DNA of 64,000 bases from Helichrysum umbraculigerum (taxonomy: Eukaryota > Streptophyta > Magnoliopsida > Asterales > Asteraceae), in the NCBI GenBank assembly GCA_949592205.1, contig CATIUR010000001.1, positions 333,132,250 through 333,196,249 of the forward strand, given 5' to 3'. Numbering within the stretch: position 1 is the stretch's first letter; the number at the start of each line of letters is the position of its first letter. Shown here piece after piece: positions 22,039 through 32,631 of this stretch. The translations under genes and the position numbers were made by a program. Under the pieces are notes generated by a model. The model saw nothing but the letters and a program-made list of their open reading frames with translations. It did no database searches and had not been told where the DNA came from.

Positions 22039-23921
22039 CCAAGCTCCATTTCACAACCTCTCACACCTCATTTTCTCATTTCTTCTTTCTTTCTCTAGAA
22101 TAATCTTTCTTTCTCTCTCTAGTTTATTTCTCTCTCTAGAAATAAGCTAGTAGGTTATAGTTTAGAGTAGAAGCTTTTAATAGATTTTGTACGGAGATAC
22201 TCCGAGACTTCAGATTCGTGAAGATTTTTCTGTATTACTCTCTTATTCAGGTTTAATACAATCTCTCGTATTTATTCTTATAATCATGTTCTCTTATTAT
22301 GCATGCTTAGGAATGAATGCTAGAATTATGCTAGGCTAGACAAATCAATGTTTGTTGTGATGTATGTAATGTTAGGATAGTTATGATATAATATACAATT
22401 GGGATGACACCATTATGAAACAACGGAGGTAACGTTATACGGCTTTCATTTGTTAGCGCCGGAAACATCAGTAATGTGTGGAGTACGGAACGTGGAAGCT
22501 ATGAAAGTCATGGGCACAATCCGTTGTAGAAATATTGATCCCAATTGTAGCATGCCGTTACTCTGTCTGTATGAGTTTAAACTGTTTGCGAACTTATAAG
22601 CTGAACCTCTGCCCGTTTATCTATCCAACTTATGCTATGGTTTGTATCCTCCTCCCTAGAACCTGGCCAATTGCTAGAAGTAGGATTGCCAACTATTCTG
22701 TGTACGATGATCAATGAACTCAACATGGTCGTTGTTCCCTTGATTGAAACACATCCGAGGGACACGAAGCATAGGATTAGAGATAGATTAGGTTCATGCT
22801 TGTTTGTTGTGTATCTTTGGGACAACTTCCGGGATACCCATGATTTAATTATTAGGTTAGTTAATGTGATGCTAGTGTTCCGTCCAATTGCATGTTCTTG
22901 TTTGATTGTTGCTTAGGTACTGCATGCTAGACATACATAACCACTATCACTGCCCTGTTAATTAGATTTTCATAAACATAATAAACATAATACAGATAGG
23001 TTAACATGCATGTAATAGTTGTGATGATTGTATGATTAATGATGAATAATTCAGTTGACCGCTAGACAGATTATCCCAACCGGTTCCGCGGGTTAAACCC
23101 TGTTCATGTTATTGTTCAATGAACAATTCATGCCACGATACAGACGTCCTCCGGATGTCTGAAACTGGGGACCTGGATTAGAGGATAGTTGTCAGTTGAA
23201 TTGGTCTGTGCATTTGGGAGAACTTTCGGTGTACTGGACATTCTATAGCTACTATCCATGTGACATATTATGTATCTGATTGCGGACAACTCTACGTTAG
23301 GTATATAGTAGGATCGTAGCTGTAGCCCATTAAGAAATATAGGAATATCTAGTGAGTAATCTGGAACCCTAATTGGTATAACGGAAAAGCTGTAAAACGC
23401 CCAAGTATCCGGTATAGCGTTAATACAAATACGTGGAAGCCGAGTAAAGGTCGTAGGCATAATACTTTATTACCAATTAAGCTTCTATGACCTCACCGGA
23501 TTAATCATCACACCTAGTAGCCTTATCCCTCATAACTGTCCATCCAAATAACATTGCCGAAATCACAGCAAACATATTCCTTATCTTAATTTCTCTGCGT
23601 TCTCCGTACAAACCCCTGTCTTTAATTTAGTTTTTAGTTTTAGTAATTAGATTAGAAAACCAACCAACCTATCAAAAGTTTTAAAAAATCTCAGCTAAAT
23701 TACAAAAGATAATTAATCTTCCTAGATTCCCATGCCCGTTGTAGTTTGATGAACGACACCTGAGTCATACATACCGCTTACTGCCCTTTGGGTCTTTAGG
23801 TTGTATTAAAACTTAGGCTACCCTGCATTATAAATATAAAACATACTGTCCGCGCGTCCTGGTTGGAAGGTTCAACGACCGGAGTAAAACCCGACCGACC
23901 GCTGGGACCGCGACAAGTTTT

Positions 23922-23939
23922 TGGCGCCTCTGCCGGGGA
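23922..23939 (+). other. Primer-binding site of element B (tRNA-Asp type)
   Basis: TGGCGCCTCTGCCGGGGA, six bases after the LTR. It matches the complement of the plant tRNA-Asp 3' end except at two positions, as known for Athila elements. Confidence 0.85.
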
Positions 23940-24111
23940 CTACAACGACCGACTTTAGGAATTTAGTTATCTTAGTTATTTAGCGACCCTTTCGGGAGAT
24001 AAATATCATCCGGAAGTTACCTACTATATCCTTAGGTTAATTAGATTAATTAGGTTAATTAGTTTAGATTAGCTTTCCTTTTCCGTAACCCTAATTTCTA
24101 CCTTACGAGTT

Positions 24112-26475
24112 ATGACGAACCGTATCATGCTTGCCTCATCAATCAAGCCACTGCTAGAGGGACGAGAAGGACCGATCGTAGAACCAACCGACGAAACCCT
24201 TAAAATTAAGCCTCACTACATAGAAATGATTAAATCTGAGTGTCAGTTTCATGGTCTTTCGGTTGAAAACTCAAACGCCCATCTCAACAAGTTCATCAAC
24301 CTTACCGACTCCTTCGATATAGTAGGAACCAATAGAGACCTTCTTCGACTCCATCTGTTTCCTTATTCTCTATCTTCTCGAGCCTTAACCTGGTTTTATG
24401 ATTTCGAACCCAATTCGATTCATACATGGGAGGAGATGGCTACTAAGTTTCTAGCTAAGTACTTTCCTCCTTCCATGCAAACCAAGCTTAAGACCGACAT
24501 TGCTAACTTCTGTCAGGAAACTAACGAATCATTAAGCAAGGCTTGGGAACGATTTAAGAATCTTATCGGAAGATGTCAAAACCATCAGTTGGCTGAAACG
24601 AATCTGGTCTGCACGTTCTACAACAGCTTAAATCCTCAGCACCAACAAACCCTCGATGCTGTTTCATCCGGAAACTTCATGCAACATACTTCATACGAAG
24701 CTTGGAAATTGATTGAGACGATAACGATGCACCATCATGACTTGGAGCCAGATGAATCCGCTTCAGAAAAACGAAGTACTTCAGATCAAGCCTTGGACAC
24801 CTTGAAAACTCAACTCGAATCCATCTCTAAAGTTGTCAAGGACTTACAAGAATCTTCTAAACCCGTGCAAAAGAAGAAACCCCCAAAGTTCTTCCCAAAC
24901 ATACGGGCCAACGAAGAAATTCTTGATACCACTGGTAGAAACTCTGACCAATCCTTTCACTCTAAACCATCCGTTCAGCGGTTAACCACACTACCCCCGT
25001 CTCAATCTTTAGTTCTCTCTACTCCTACCCAATTGACTTCTCGTCTAAACAATGCAATTTTCAATAACTTCATGGTTGAGCAAAATAATACAAACAAACG
25101 AATTGTTGATTTTCAGAATCAAATTGATTACTTGCTCAGGATTTCAAATGATTTAATTAAAAACATGGAGGATAATGTTAAAAGATTGTTTTTAAAAGTT
25201 GAGGAGAAGCAAAGGGAAGAAGCGATTTACAATTCCGTCTATCACTCATCCTATGAGTATGATGACATTCTTGTGGTCACTAGAGGAGGAAAAGAGATTA
25301 AGAATGAGAAAACCATATATATTCCTTCGAATGAACCTTCTACTTCTCTACCAACTGACTCGGTACAAGCTAACACCCCTATCGCTTATCCTGAGCCAGA
25401 ACCTTCTAAAGCCCCAGAAGTCTCTAAACCCGTTCGAATACCTTTCCCTGATAGGTTTAAGAAAGAGAAACAAGAAGCTCAATTTGGAAAATATCTAGAA
25501 ATGTTCAAAAGCCTACACTTAAACGTCAGATTATTAGATGCTTTAGTAGAAATGCCCAGTTGTGCTAAATTCTTTAAGGAACTGATATCCAACAAAGAAA
25601 AACTTAGACAGATAGTTAACTTGCTCCTAGATGCCGAGTGCTCTCTAATTATGCAACAAGGACTACCCCCTAAGCTTGGAGATACTGGCCGTTTCACTAT
25701 TCCTTGTTATCTTCAGGATGTTCAAATAAGTAACGCCTTAGCTGACCTAGGAGCTAGTGTAAACCTCATGCCATTCTCGCTTTATAGGAAACTAGGATTA
25801 AACGAACTCTTTCCTAACCATATGACCATCCAATTAGCAGATAGATCAGTTAAACTCCCCCGAGGAATTGCTGAAGATATTATGGTCCGTGTCGACAAAT
25901 TCGTCTTCCCAGCTGATTTCGTTGTTATGGATATTGAAGAGGACACCCATGTTCCACTCATCCTTGGCAGACCTTTCCTAAACACTGCCAAGGCCGTCAT
26001 TGATGTAAATGAAAAATCTTTAAAACTCCGAGTTGGAACTGAAGAGGTCACCTTCAATGTTGATAAACTAATGAAACAACCTATGGGAGAAGATCTTGAT
26101 CTTGTAGATTCTATGCAGGAAATAATTGAAGAACACTTGGAAGAGATCCTCGTAGTAAGCATCATTAACCCCCATCCCAATACTGTCATCACTTCAAGAA
26201 TACTCTGTGAAGAAGGTGCGGGTCTATGCTCAGCTATCTCGGATTCTTCCAACGCATCTGGAGAGTTACTATTTCCTTTAAATAATTTTGAGCCGCAGCT
26301 CAACTTCATCACGACTGCTCCACTTGGATATGGCACTCCTATCACTCTACTACGAAGGAACCCGACTTCTGAAGTAGATCATTCATCTCTCTCAAGGGAA
26401 GAAATTCTGAAGACTCTTAAAGACATGGAGTCAATGCTTAAAACACCTGCTTTGCAACTATCTGAAGGTTGTTAA
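24112..26475 (+). pseudogene. Element B gag and aspartic protease
   Basis: 787-codon frame from ATG at 24112. Residues about 40-200 form the retrotransposon gag domain (ECQFHGLSVENSNAHL, LRLHLFPYSLSSRA, WEEMATKFLAKYFPP). Residues about 330-370 look coiled-coil. The protease active site DLGASVNLMP is at about residue 545, with VPLILGRPFLNTA further on. No CCHC knuckle is seen, as is common in Athila gag. The same start (MTNRI) is used in C, 20 bases or less after a conserved leader. The frame ends at TAA 26473-26475, where C has a GAA codon; the same frame then continues to about 26945. So gag and pol were one ORF and this stop is a mutation. Confidence 0.9.
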
Positions 26476-27926
26476 AGTCTTAATCCTGAAATCACCATCA
26501 GCGAGTCTTCATCAGCTCAATTCCAGAGATTTGCAACAATTGACAAAGGAAAAGAAATTATCACTGAAGAAAATGCAATCTCTCAATCTGCTCAAGTAAA
26601 ATATGAGCTGAGAAAAGATGAGCTGTCCAACAATACAGAATGGGTTGAGATAGCGTCAACCGACATTCTGGAATCACCTGCAATGGAGTCAGATTATCAA
26701 ACGATATACGACGAGCTTAAAAGAGACGAGATTGCTAGGATGAAACCATCTACTGAAGAACCACTCGAATTAGAACTAAAAGAACTTCCCCCACACCTTA
26801 ATTTTGTTTTTCTTGACGGAACTTCGCACTTACCGGTTATCATATCTAAAGAATTGAAGCCCGAAGAGAAAGCAAGGCTAGTACAGGTTCTAAAGTCACA
26901 CAAAAAGGCGATTGCTTGGAAGATCTCTGACATCCAAGGGATTAGTCTAAATACTGCACGCATAAAATCTTAATGGAAAACGACTTCAGACCATCAGTTC
27001 AAAGGCAAAGAAGAGTCAACCCGAAGATTTAAGACGTGGTGAAAAAGGAGGTTATCAAACTCCTGGATGCTGGTCTGATCTACCCTATCTCAGATTCCTC
27101 ATGGGTTAGCCCAGTTCAAGTCGTTCCAAAGAAAGGAGGCATGACGATCATCGCTAAAGAAAATAATGAATTGATTCCAACACGAACCGTCAATGGTTGG
27201 AGGGTGTGTATCGACTATCGGAAACTGAATGAAGCTACACGCAAAGATCATTTCCCTCTACCATTCATTGATCAGATGCTCGAAAGGTTATCAGGGAACG
27301 AATTCTATTGCTTCCTTGATGGCTTCTCAACCTATTTTCAGATACCTCTCGATCCGAAGGACCAAGAAAAGACAACGTTCACTTGTCCCTATGGAACATT
27401 TGCTTACCGACGTATGCCTTTTGGTTTATGTAATGCACCTGCGACTTTTCAAAGATTCATGGTAGCAATCTTCCACGACATGATTGAACAATGCATGGAA
27501 GTGTTCATGGACGATTTCTCAGTTTTTGGGGATTCGTTCACCACTTGTCTTTCTAACTTGGATAGGATGCTTGCTCGATGTGAAGAATCAAACCTAGTTC
27601 TGAATTGGGAGAAATGTCACTTCATGGTGAAAGAAGGCATAGTTCTTGGACACCGCATTTCAAAATCTGGAATTGAAGTTGACAAAGCAAAAGTTGAGAC
27701 TATCTCGAAGCTTCCACCCCCTACTTCTGTGAAAGCCATCCGAAGTTTTCTAGGTCACGCCGGATTCTACCATCGCTTTATTAAGGATTTCTCTAAGATC
27801 TCTCGACCTATGACTCATCTTCTCGAAAAAGATACTCCGTTTGACTTTACAGATGAATGTCTCAAAGCTTTTAACTACCTGAAGGATCATCTTGTACATG
27901 CACCGATCATGGTTGCCTCCGATTGA
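26476..27926 (+). pseudogene. Element B reverse transcriptase (broken)
   Basis: Continues gag in frame to about 26945, then a one-base deletion shifts the frame in the ISDIQGIS block. After TAA 27030-27032 (CAA in C), a long frame holds VVPKKGGMT, RVCIDYRKLNEATRKDHFPL, TCPYGTFAYRRMPFGLCNAP and the catalytic FMDDFSVFG near 27504-27530. The connection region follows with [21 protein letters not shown] at 27924-27926 stands where C has TGG. Copies element RNA into DNA; inactive here. Confidence 0.92.
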
Positions 27927-29681
27927 AGTTTTCCATTTGAAATCATGTGCGACGCCAGTGATTTCGCTGTTGGAGCTGTACTGGGACAGCGGAAGGAGAA
28001 ACATTTTCAACCAATATACTACGCCAGCAAAACGCTCACAGATGCTCAAGAAAACTACACCACTACAGAAAAGGAGCTGCTTGCGGTAGTATTTGCTTTT
28101 GATAAATTTCGTTCTTATCTAAACTTGTCCAAAACTATTGTCTATACAGATCACTCCGCTTTGAAATACCTTTTCAGGAAGCAAGATGCTAAACCGCGCC
28201 TTCTACGATGGATTCTACTCCTACAAGAATTTGATATTGAGATTAAAGATAAGAAAGGAGCAGAAAATGTCGCGGCCGATCATCTTAGCCAATTGGAAAA
28301 TCCATCAATGGAGAAGTTGCACGAGAAAGATATTCAAGATCAGTTCCCCGAAGAACAACTCATGACTGTAGGAGGGTACCAACAAGGATCACAGTTCACA
28401 CACAACCCTTGGTATGCCGACTTCGCCAATTATCTGGTAGGAAACATCGTACCAAAAGGAATGCCAACCTCTCAGAAACAAAAATTCTTCCGCGATGTCA
28501 AGAACTATTTTTGCAACGATCCTTATCTCTTTAAGGTTTGTCCCGATCAACTTATTCGAAGATGCGTCGATGGGAAGGAGGCAGAACAAATTCTACACCA
28601 GAGCCACCACGGACCTACTGGAGGACACCATGGCAACAAAATGACTGTACGAAAGGTTTACGATGCCGGCTTTTATTGGCCAACCATATTCCGAGACGCT
28701 TGCGACCTGGTGAAGCGCTGTGATATTTGCCAAAGGCAAGGTAGTATCTCAGCCCGAAACGAAATGCCACTTACTAATATCCAGGCCGTGGAGATCTTTG
28801 ATATCTGGGGATTAGATTTTATGGGACCATTCCCTAAGTCTAACAGTAAAGAGTACATCTTAGTCGCAGTTGACTACGTCTCCAGGTGGGGCGAAGCTCA
28901 AGCTTTTCCGACCAACGATTCAAAAGTAGTAACCCAGTTCCTCCAAACGCTGTTCAGTCGATTTGGAACTCCTAGAGCTATAATCAGTGACCGTGGCATG
29001 CATTTCTGCAATACTCAATTCATGCGAGTGCTACAGCAGTATGGTGTCACTCACAAAACTTTGACGGCTTACCATCCACAAACAAATGGGCAAGCTGAAG
29101 CGACAAATCGGGCTTTGAAAAGGATATTGGAACGAACTGTCGGAAATCACGGGCATAGGTGGGCTGAAAAATTAGACGATGCGTTGTGGGCATTCAGAAC
29201 TGCCTACAAAAGACCATTAGGAACCACACCGTATCGGCTAGTCTACGGAGAGGCGTGTCACCTTCCAATCGAGTTTGAATATCGGGCGTACTGGGCATTA
29301 AAACACTGCAACTTGGAAATTTCAGCAGCTGGAAAACAACGGAGAATGCAATTGAATGAGTTAGCAGAGCTAAGTGACCAAGCGTACGACAGTTCGCTAA
29401 GCTTCAAGGAAAGAACTAAAAGGATCCACGACGCTAAATTGAAGCCCTCTAGGTTCAAACAATGAGATAAAGTGCTGCTCTTCAATTCGCGATTCAAGAA
29501 ATTCTCCTGTAAATTCAAAAGTAGGTGGGGCGGACCATTCATAATCTCAAAGGTATTTCCCTGTGGCGCAATCGACCTCGAAGCTCCAAAAGGTAATTTT
29601 AAGGTTAATGGTCATCGCTTAAAGCATTATGTTGAAGACTTTCCCATTAGGGAAGACGTCTTCATCTTTGAACCTCCATGA
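27927..29681 (+). pseudogene. Element B RNase H and integrase (broken)
   Basis: Same frame as RT. RNase [42 protein letters not shown]. Integrase: zinc-binding H...H...CDICQRQG near 28600-28735. Core: [16 protein letters not shown] and [11 protein letters not shown] carry the D, D and E residues; the spacing looks normal. One TGA (29463-29465) interrupts the C-terminal domain, which then ends HRLKHYVEDF...IFEPP at 29681. C has the same C-terminus. No chromodomain, as expected for Athila. Confidence 0.92.
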
Positions 29682-29701
29682 GTCTTCAAGAAAGGTACAA
29701 A

Positions 29702-29719
29702 GAGTCAAGCTAGAGACTC
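29702..29719 (+). other. Conserved hairpin after pol (element B)
   Basis: GAGTC-AAGCTAGA-GACTC, 20 bases after the pol stop, followed by an ACTCTTGGGAGGCACCCC block. Counterparts are found in A, C and D. Confidence 0.55.
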
Positions 29720-29984
29720 GTAAAACAATCACTCTTGGGAGGCACCCCAAGCTTATCTTTACTTTTTGGTCCAATTTTTACTTCTTAGTTTATTTTTGTT
29801 AAGTATGATTATCTCTAATGAAATTTCAGGATTTGCTACTTATCAGACTACAAACTTCAAATATTTACAAAATCAGAGATAAGTTTTAAAAATGCAAATG
29901 CCAGAGCTCTGATAACATAAATCTTTATAAAACATCTTCACACCGTCATCAGATCTCTGTGCATTTGTATTCATCATTTTATGC

Positions 29985-30011
29985 ATTACCTGTTTATTTT
30001 ATTTGTTTCAG
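29985..30011 (+). promoter_or_regulatory. Splice-acceptor-like sequence before the accessory ORF of B
   Basis: TTACCTGTTTATTTTATTTG then TTTCAG, one base before ATG 30013. Element C has the same pyrimidine-rich tract and CAG with identical one-base spacing (48801-48825, minus). Splicing is inference; Athila env-like genes are thought to be expressed from spliced RNA. Confidence 0.5.
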
Positions 30012-30012
30012 G

Positions 30013-30672
30013 ATGGATAGCTCCAGTGACACCAGAGAGATCATAGTTGAGATACCACCGAGACGTCACAGAGATCGTAGACGAGGACGTAGAGCACGTA
30101 GGACCATGCCCACTATTCGTGAGGAGGACCTTACTGATGTACCGATCACTCATGAGGAGCCATCCGCTGAGAGACTCCCATCACCTGTTCACCAGTCAGC
30201 CCCCATACCCACCATTAAGTATGGGATTACACTAGCTGACCCGGTTGCAGCCTGGGCCCTCTTTCGGACACTCCACCTTCAGCATGACATCATGTCCACC
30301 CTCTATGTGCATGTAGGGCTTTCGAAGCCTTCTGACTGTCCGTTCCATCTTGATCCGGACCCATGACCGTCTCGCCCGCCCTGGTCATTCTTCCCTCCTG
30401 CTAGACCGTTCGCTGCTGGACCTTCCACTGCTCCGCCTGCTGCTGTTGAGCCTGCCATGTCATCAGGGAGTGCATCAGCAGAGCCTTCACTTACTGAGCA
30501 GTTGATGGCTATGTTGGATGTCTTTAGCCCACCTCACGCTCATGCTTCTGCTGACATTACTGAGCCGGGTATGGATACGCTGGAGGAGCCTACACCATCA
30601 CCCACCTCAGTCCTTGCTGCTGCTATTGCTGACTTCGATCCTGACAGCGATGATCTACTTGATGACTTTTAG
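30013..30672 (+). pseudogene. Accessory 3' ORF of element B (conserved with C)
   Basis: Start ATG at 30013 (MDSSSDTRE), just after the acceptor-like CAG. About 219 codons with one TGA at 30364-30366, where C has GGA. Layout: Arg-rich basic segment (RRHRDRRRGRRARR), central block with HEEPSAE, PSPVHQSAP, YGITLADP and WALFRTL, Pro/Ala-rich linker, then SLTEQLMAMLDV and an acidic end (DDLLDDF). No signal peptide, membrane helix or catalytic motif seen. It occupies the place of the env-like ORF of Athila but does not look like a membrane protein. The basic N-terminus suggests nucleic-acid or nuclear interaction (inference). Confidence 0.75.
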
Positions 30673-30963
30673 TTTATTTAGTTTATTTATCTTATTTCAG
30701 TACTTAGATTTTTTATAACTCTTTGTTATTTTCGAGATATGATGTTGTGTTGATGTTTATTGCAGAACTTAGCTTTTTGTGGAATGGATGATCTTACACG
30801 AGACTGGTCCTCCAATCCAGCAAATCACACACACCATTTCTACACTAATCTGGTCCTGTCCAGTAAACAAAATGGGGAGTACTTTAAACCTTTTCCGTTT
30901 CTGATGATTCTAAGTTTACTTAAGTTTATGTGTTATAATCTATGCCACATCCTAACTTATCAC

Positions 30964-31097
30964 TAAGTGTGGGATTCCAGCCCAATTCAACACTTAAGAA
31001 ACATTTTCTTACATATTCAAACTCTAAGTGTGGGATTGTAGTCGTAAAATCTCAACTCAAGAGAACATTAGGGATAATGTTCCTCTAAGTGTGGGAT
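30964..31097 (+). repeat. Three AAGTGTGGGAT motifs plus hairpin, B 3' UTR
   Basis: Copies near 30964, 31025 and 31087. GAACATT-AGGGAT-AATGTTC (31063-31082) immediately precedes the third. A related GTATGGGATACT lies at the 3' LTR boundary. Confidence 0.7.
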
Positions 31098-31099
31098 GA

Positions 31100-32631
31100 T
31101 AGGTATGGAATACCTTGGACAAACGATTTTTATGTCTACATAGTATATCTCAGAAAATGTTCCCTAAAATTTTTCAAAATTTTCAAAAATATTTTTTCAA
31201 TAAAACTAAAATATGAGCTAAATCTTGCGATTAACTCTAAATTTTTGAGTTTTGGTATGCCTGAAAGAAATCATTTTCAAAATATGAAGAAAATATTTCA
31301 AAAACTTAAGGAAATTAAGGTAGAAATTTCCTAAACAAGAAACGACAATCTAAGAGGTGCATCGCGTGACTAGGCACATACAACCCAAATTTGCAGTGAG
31401 GTTTTGAGCCTTAAAAGCATTCATTTTTAATGCTACATTGTTCATTTCTTGTGTGTGCCGATGCATGTATCTCTGAATTAGAACTTGTTCTTGACATACG
31501 CTTCGAGACCACATTGGTGTGTACCGTACGCGGTATAGGCGCAATTAGATGACCTTGACATTCCTTAGGATTTGAACCCCTTTTTAGCCTTCTCTTTCAA
31601 GCCCAAAACCCTTCCGATACTCATTTTTAGTATCGATGATCCGCCTAGAAAACCCTGTTGAGCCTAAACCTTTTCATTTCTTCAAAACCCTAATCACAAA
31701 CCTACTTTCCCAAATTCCCAAAATCTTATCTTAGAATTTCTGAGGTTATGAAAAACATCTTGAAGAATATCCAACTCGATTATCCTAGTCGTTCGTGTTC
31801 TCCAAAAAGAATCAAACCTCTCTAAAAGTGCGGGAAAATTAGCACACAAGAGTGACAAGAGAACAACGGTGCGGGAAAATTAGCACCCGATGAAAAGATT
31901 CGAATTGATCAAGATAAGAGAAAGGATTTCTGAAGGAGAAAAAGAAAAGAAATTATCCTCGGAAGTTCTCTGACAAAGAAATTCTGAAGAAGAAAAGAAA
32001 AGAAAAAGTAGAAAAAAGAAAGAAAAGAAAAAGAAAAGAAAATAAAGCTAAAAAGGCTTCAAAGTATCAACCATTAAAGGGAGATCCGATAGAAGACGAG
32101 TAGCTACTTCATCCGTTCTACAAAGAAGTTTTTTATGATTCTTGGAAAGCCTAAGATAAGCAACACCCTTACAAACCAAAAATTCCCTTATCCATACCCT
32201 TAGCCCTCACAAAACATTACAACCCTCAAATGTCTTGGGATAATTAGTGCCGTTCTCACCTAAGTGATGGAGATCCGATTCTCGATCAAGCCTATGACGA
32301 TGAGTACTGCATGACTGGCTTTATGAGCGATTCCGTTTGAACTAGATTGATAGGAAACCCGATACACTATTGAGTGAATTGAGTGACCATCTTATGTGAG
32401 ATCGCCTAGTCATGTATACTCCAAGATCACGAGAGTTGGAAGTATGCCTATGAGAATCGCGAAAGGATCATCTTATTTTTCCTTTGTTTTCTGAAACTAT
32501 CTATTCATATGAGAAAACGGTTACCGACAGGGATGTCATAACTCTCCTGTAAAACCTGCTTTAAAATTGTTTTCAAAGGGAGTGTTGATGATTGTTACTT
32601 GAGGACAAGCAACGTCTAAGTATGGGATACT
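31100..32631 (+). other. Element B 3' untranslated region and polypurine area
   Basis: Noncoding. Purine-rich AAAGAAAAG tract at about 31983-32046, a TTACTTGAGGACAAGCAACG block near 32595 (also in A, C and E in variant form) and AAGTATGGGATACT before the LTR as candidate polypurine tract. The short ORFs here are not supported. Confidence 0.6.

Larger units (their letters stand above)
21337..23915 (+). repeat. 5' LTR of element B
   Basis: 2579 bp, a few percent different from the 3' LTR by eye. Contains the palindrome cluster 21861-21918, the TATA box at 22030, and a CT-rich stretch downstream of it (about 22075-22140). Several ORFs of 60-110 codons recur identically in both LTRs and are shadows, not genes. 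Confidence 0.95.

Noticed and set aside
22535..23460. Several 60-110 codon ORFs in the B 5' LTR (repeated at 33828-34753)
   Set aside because: They recur in both LTRs, overlap each other on both strands and have no motif; they are chance frames in an LTR.
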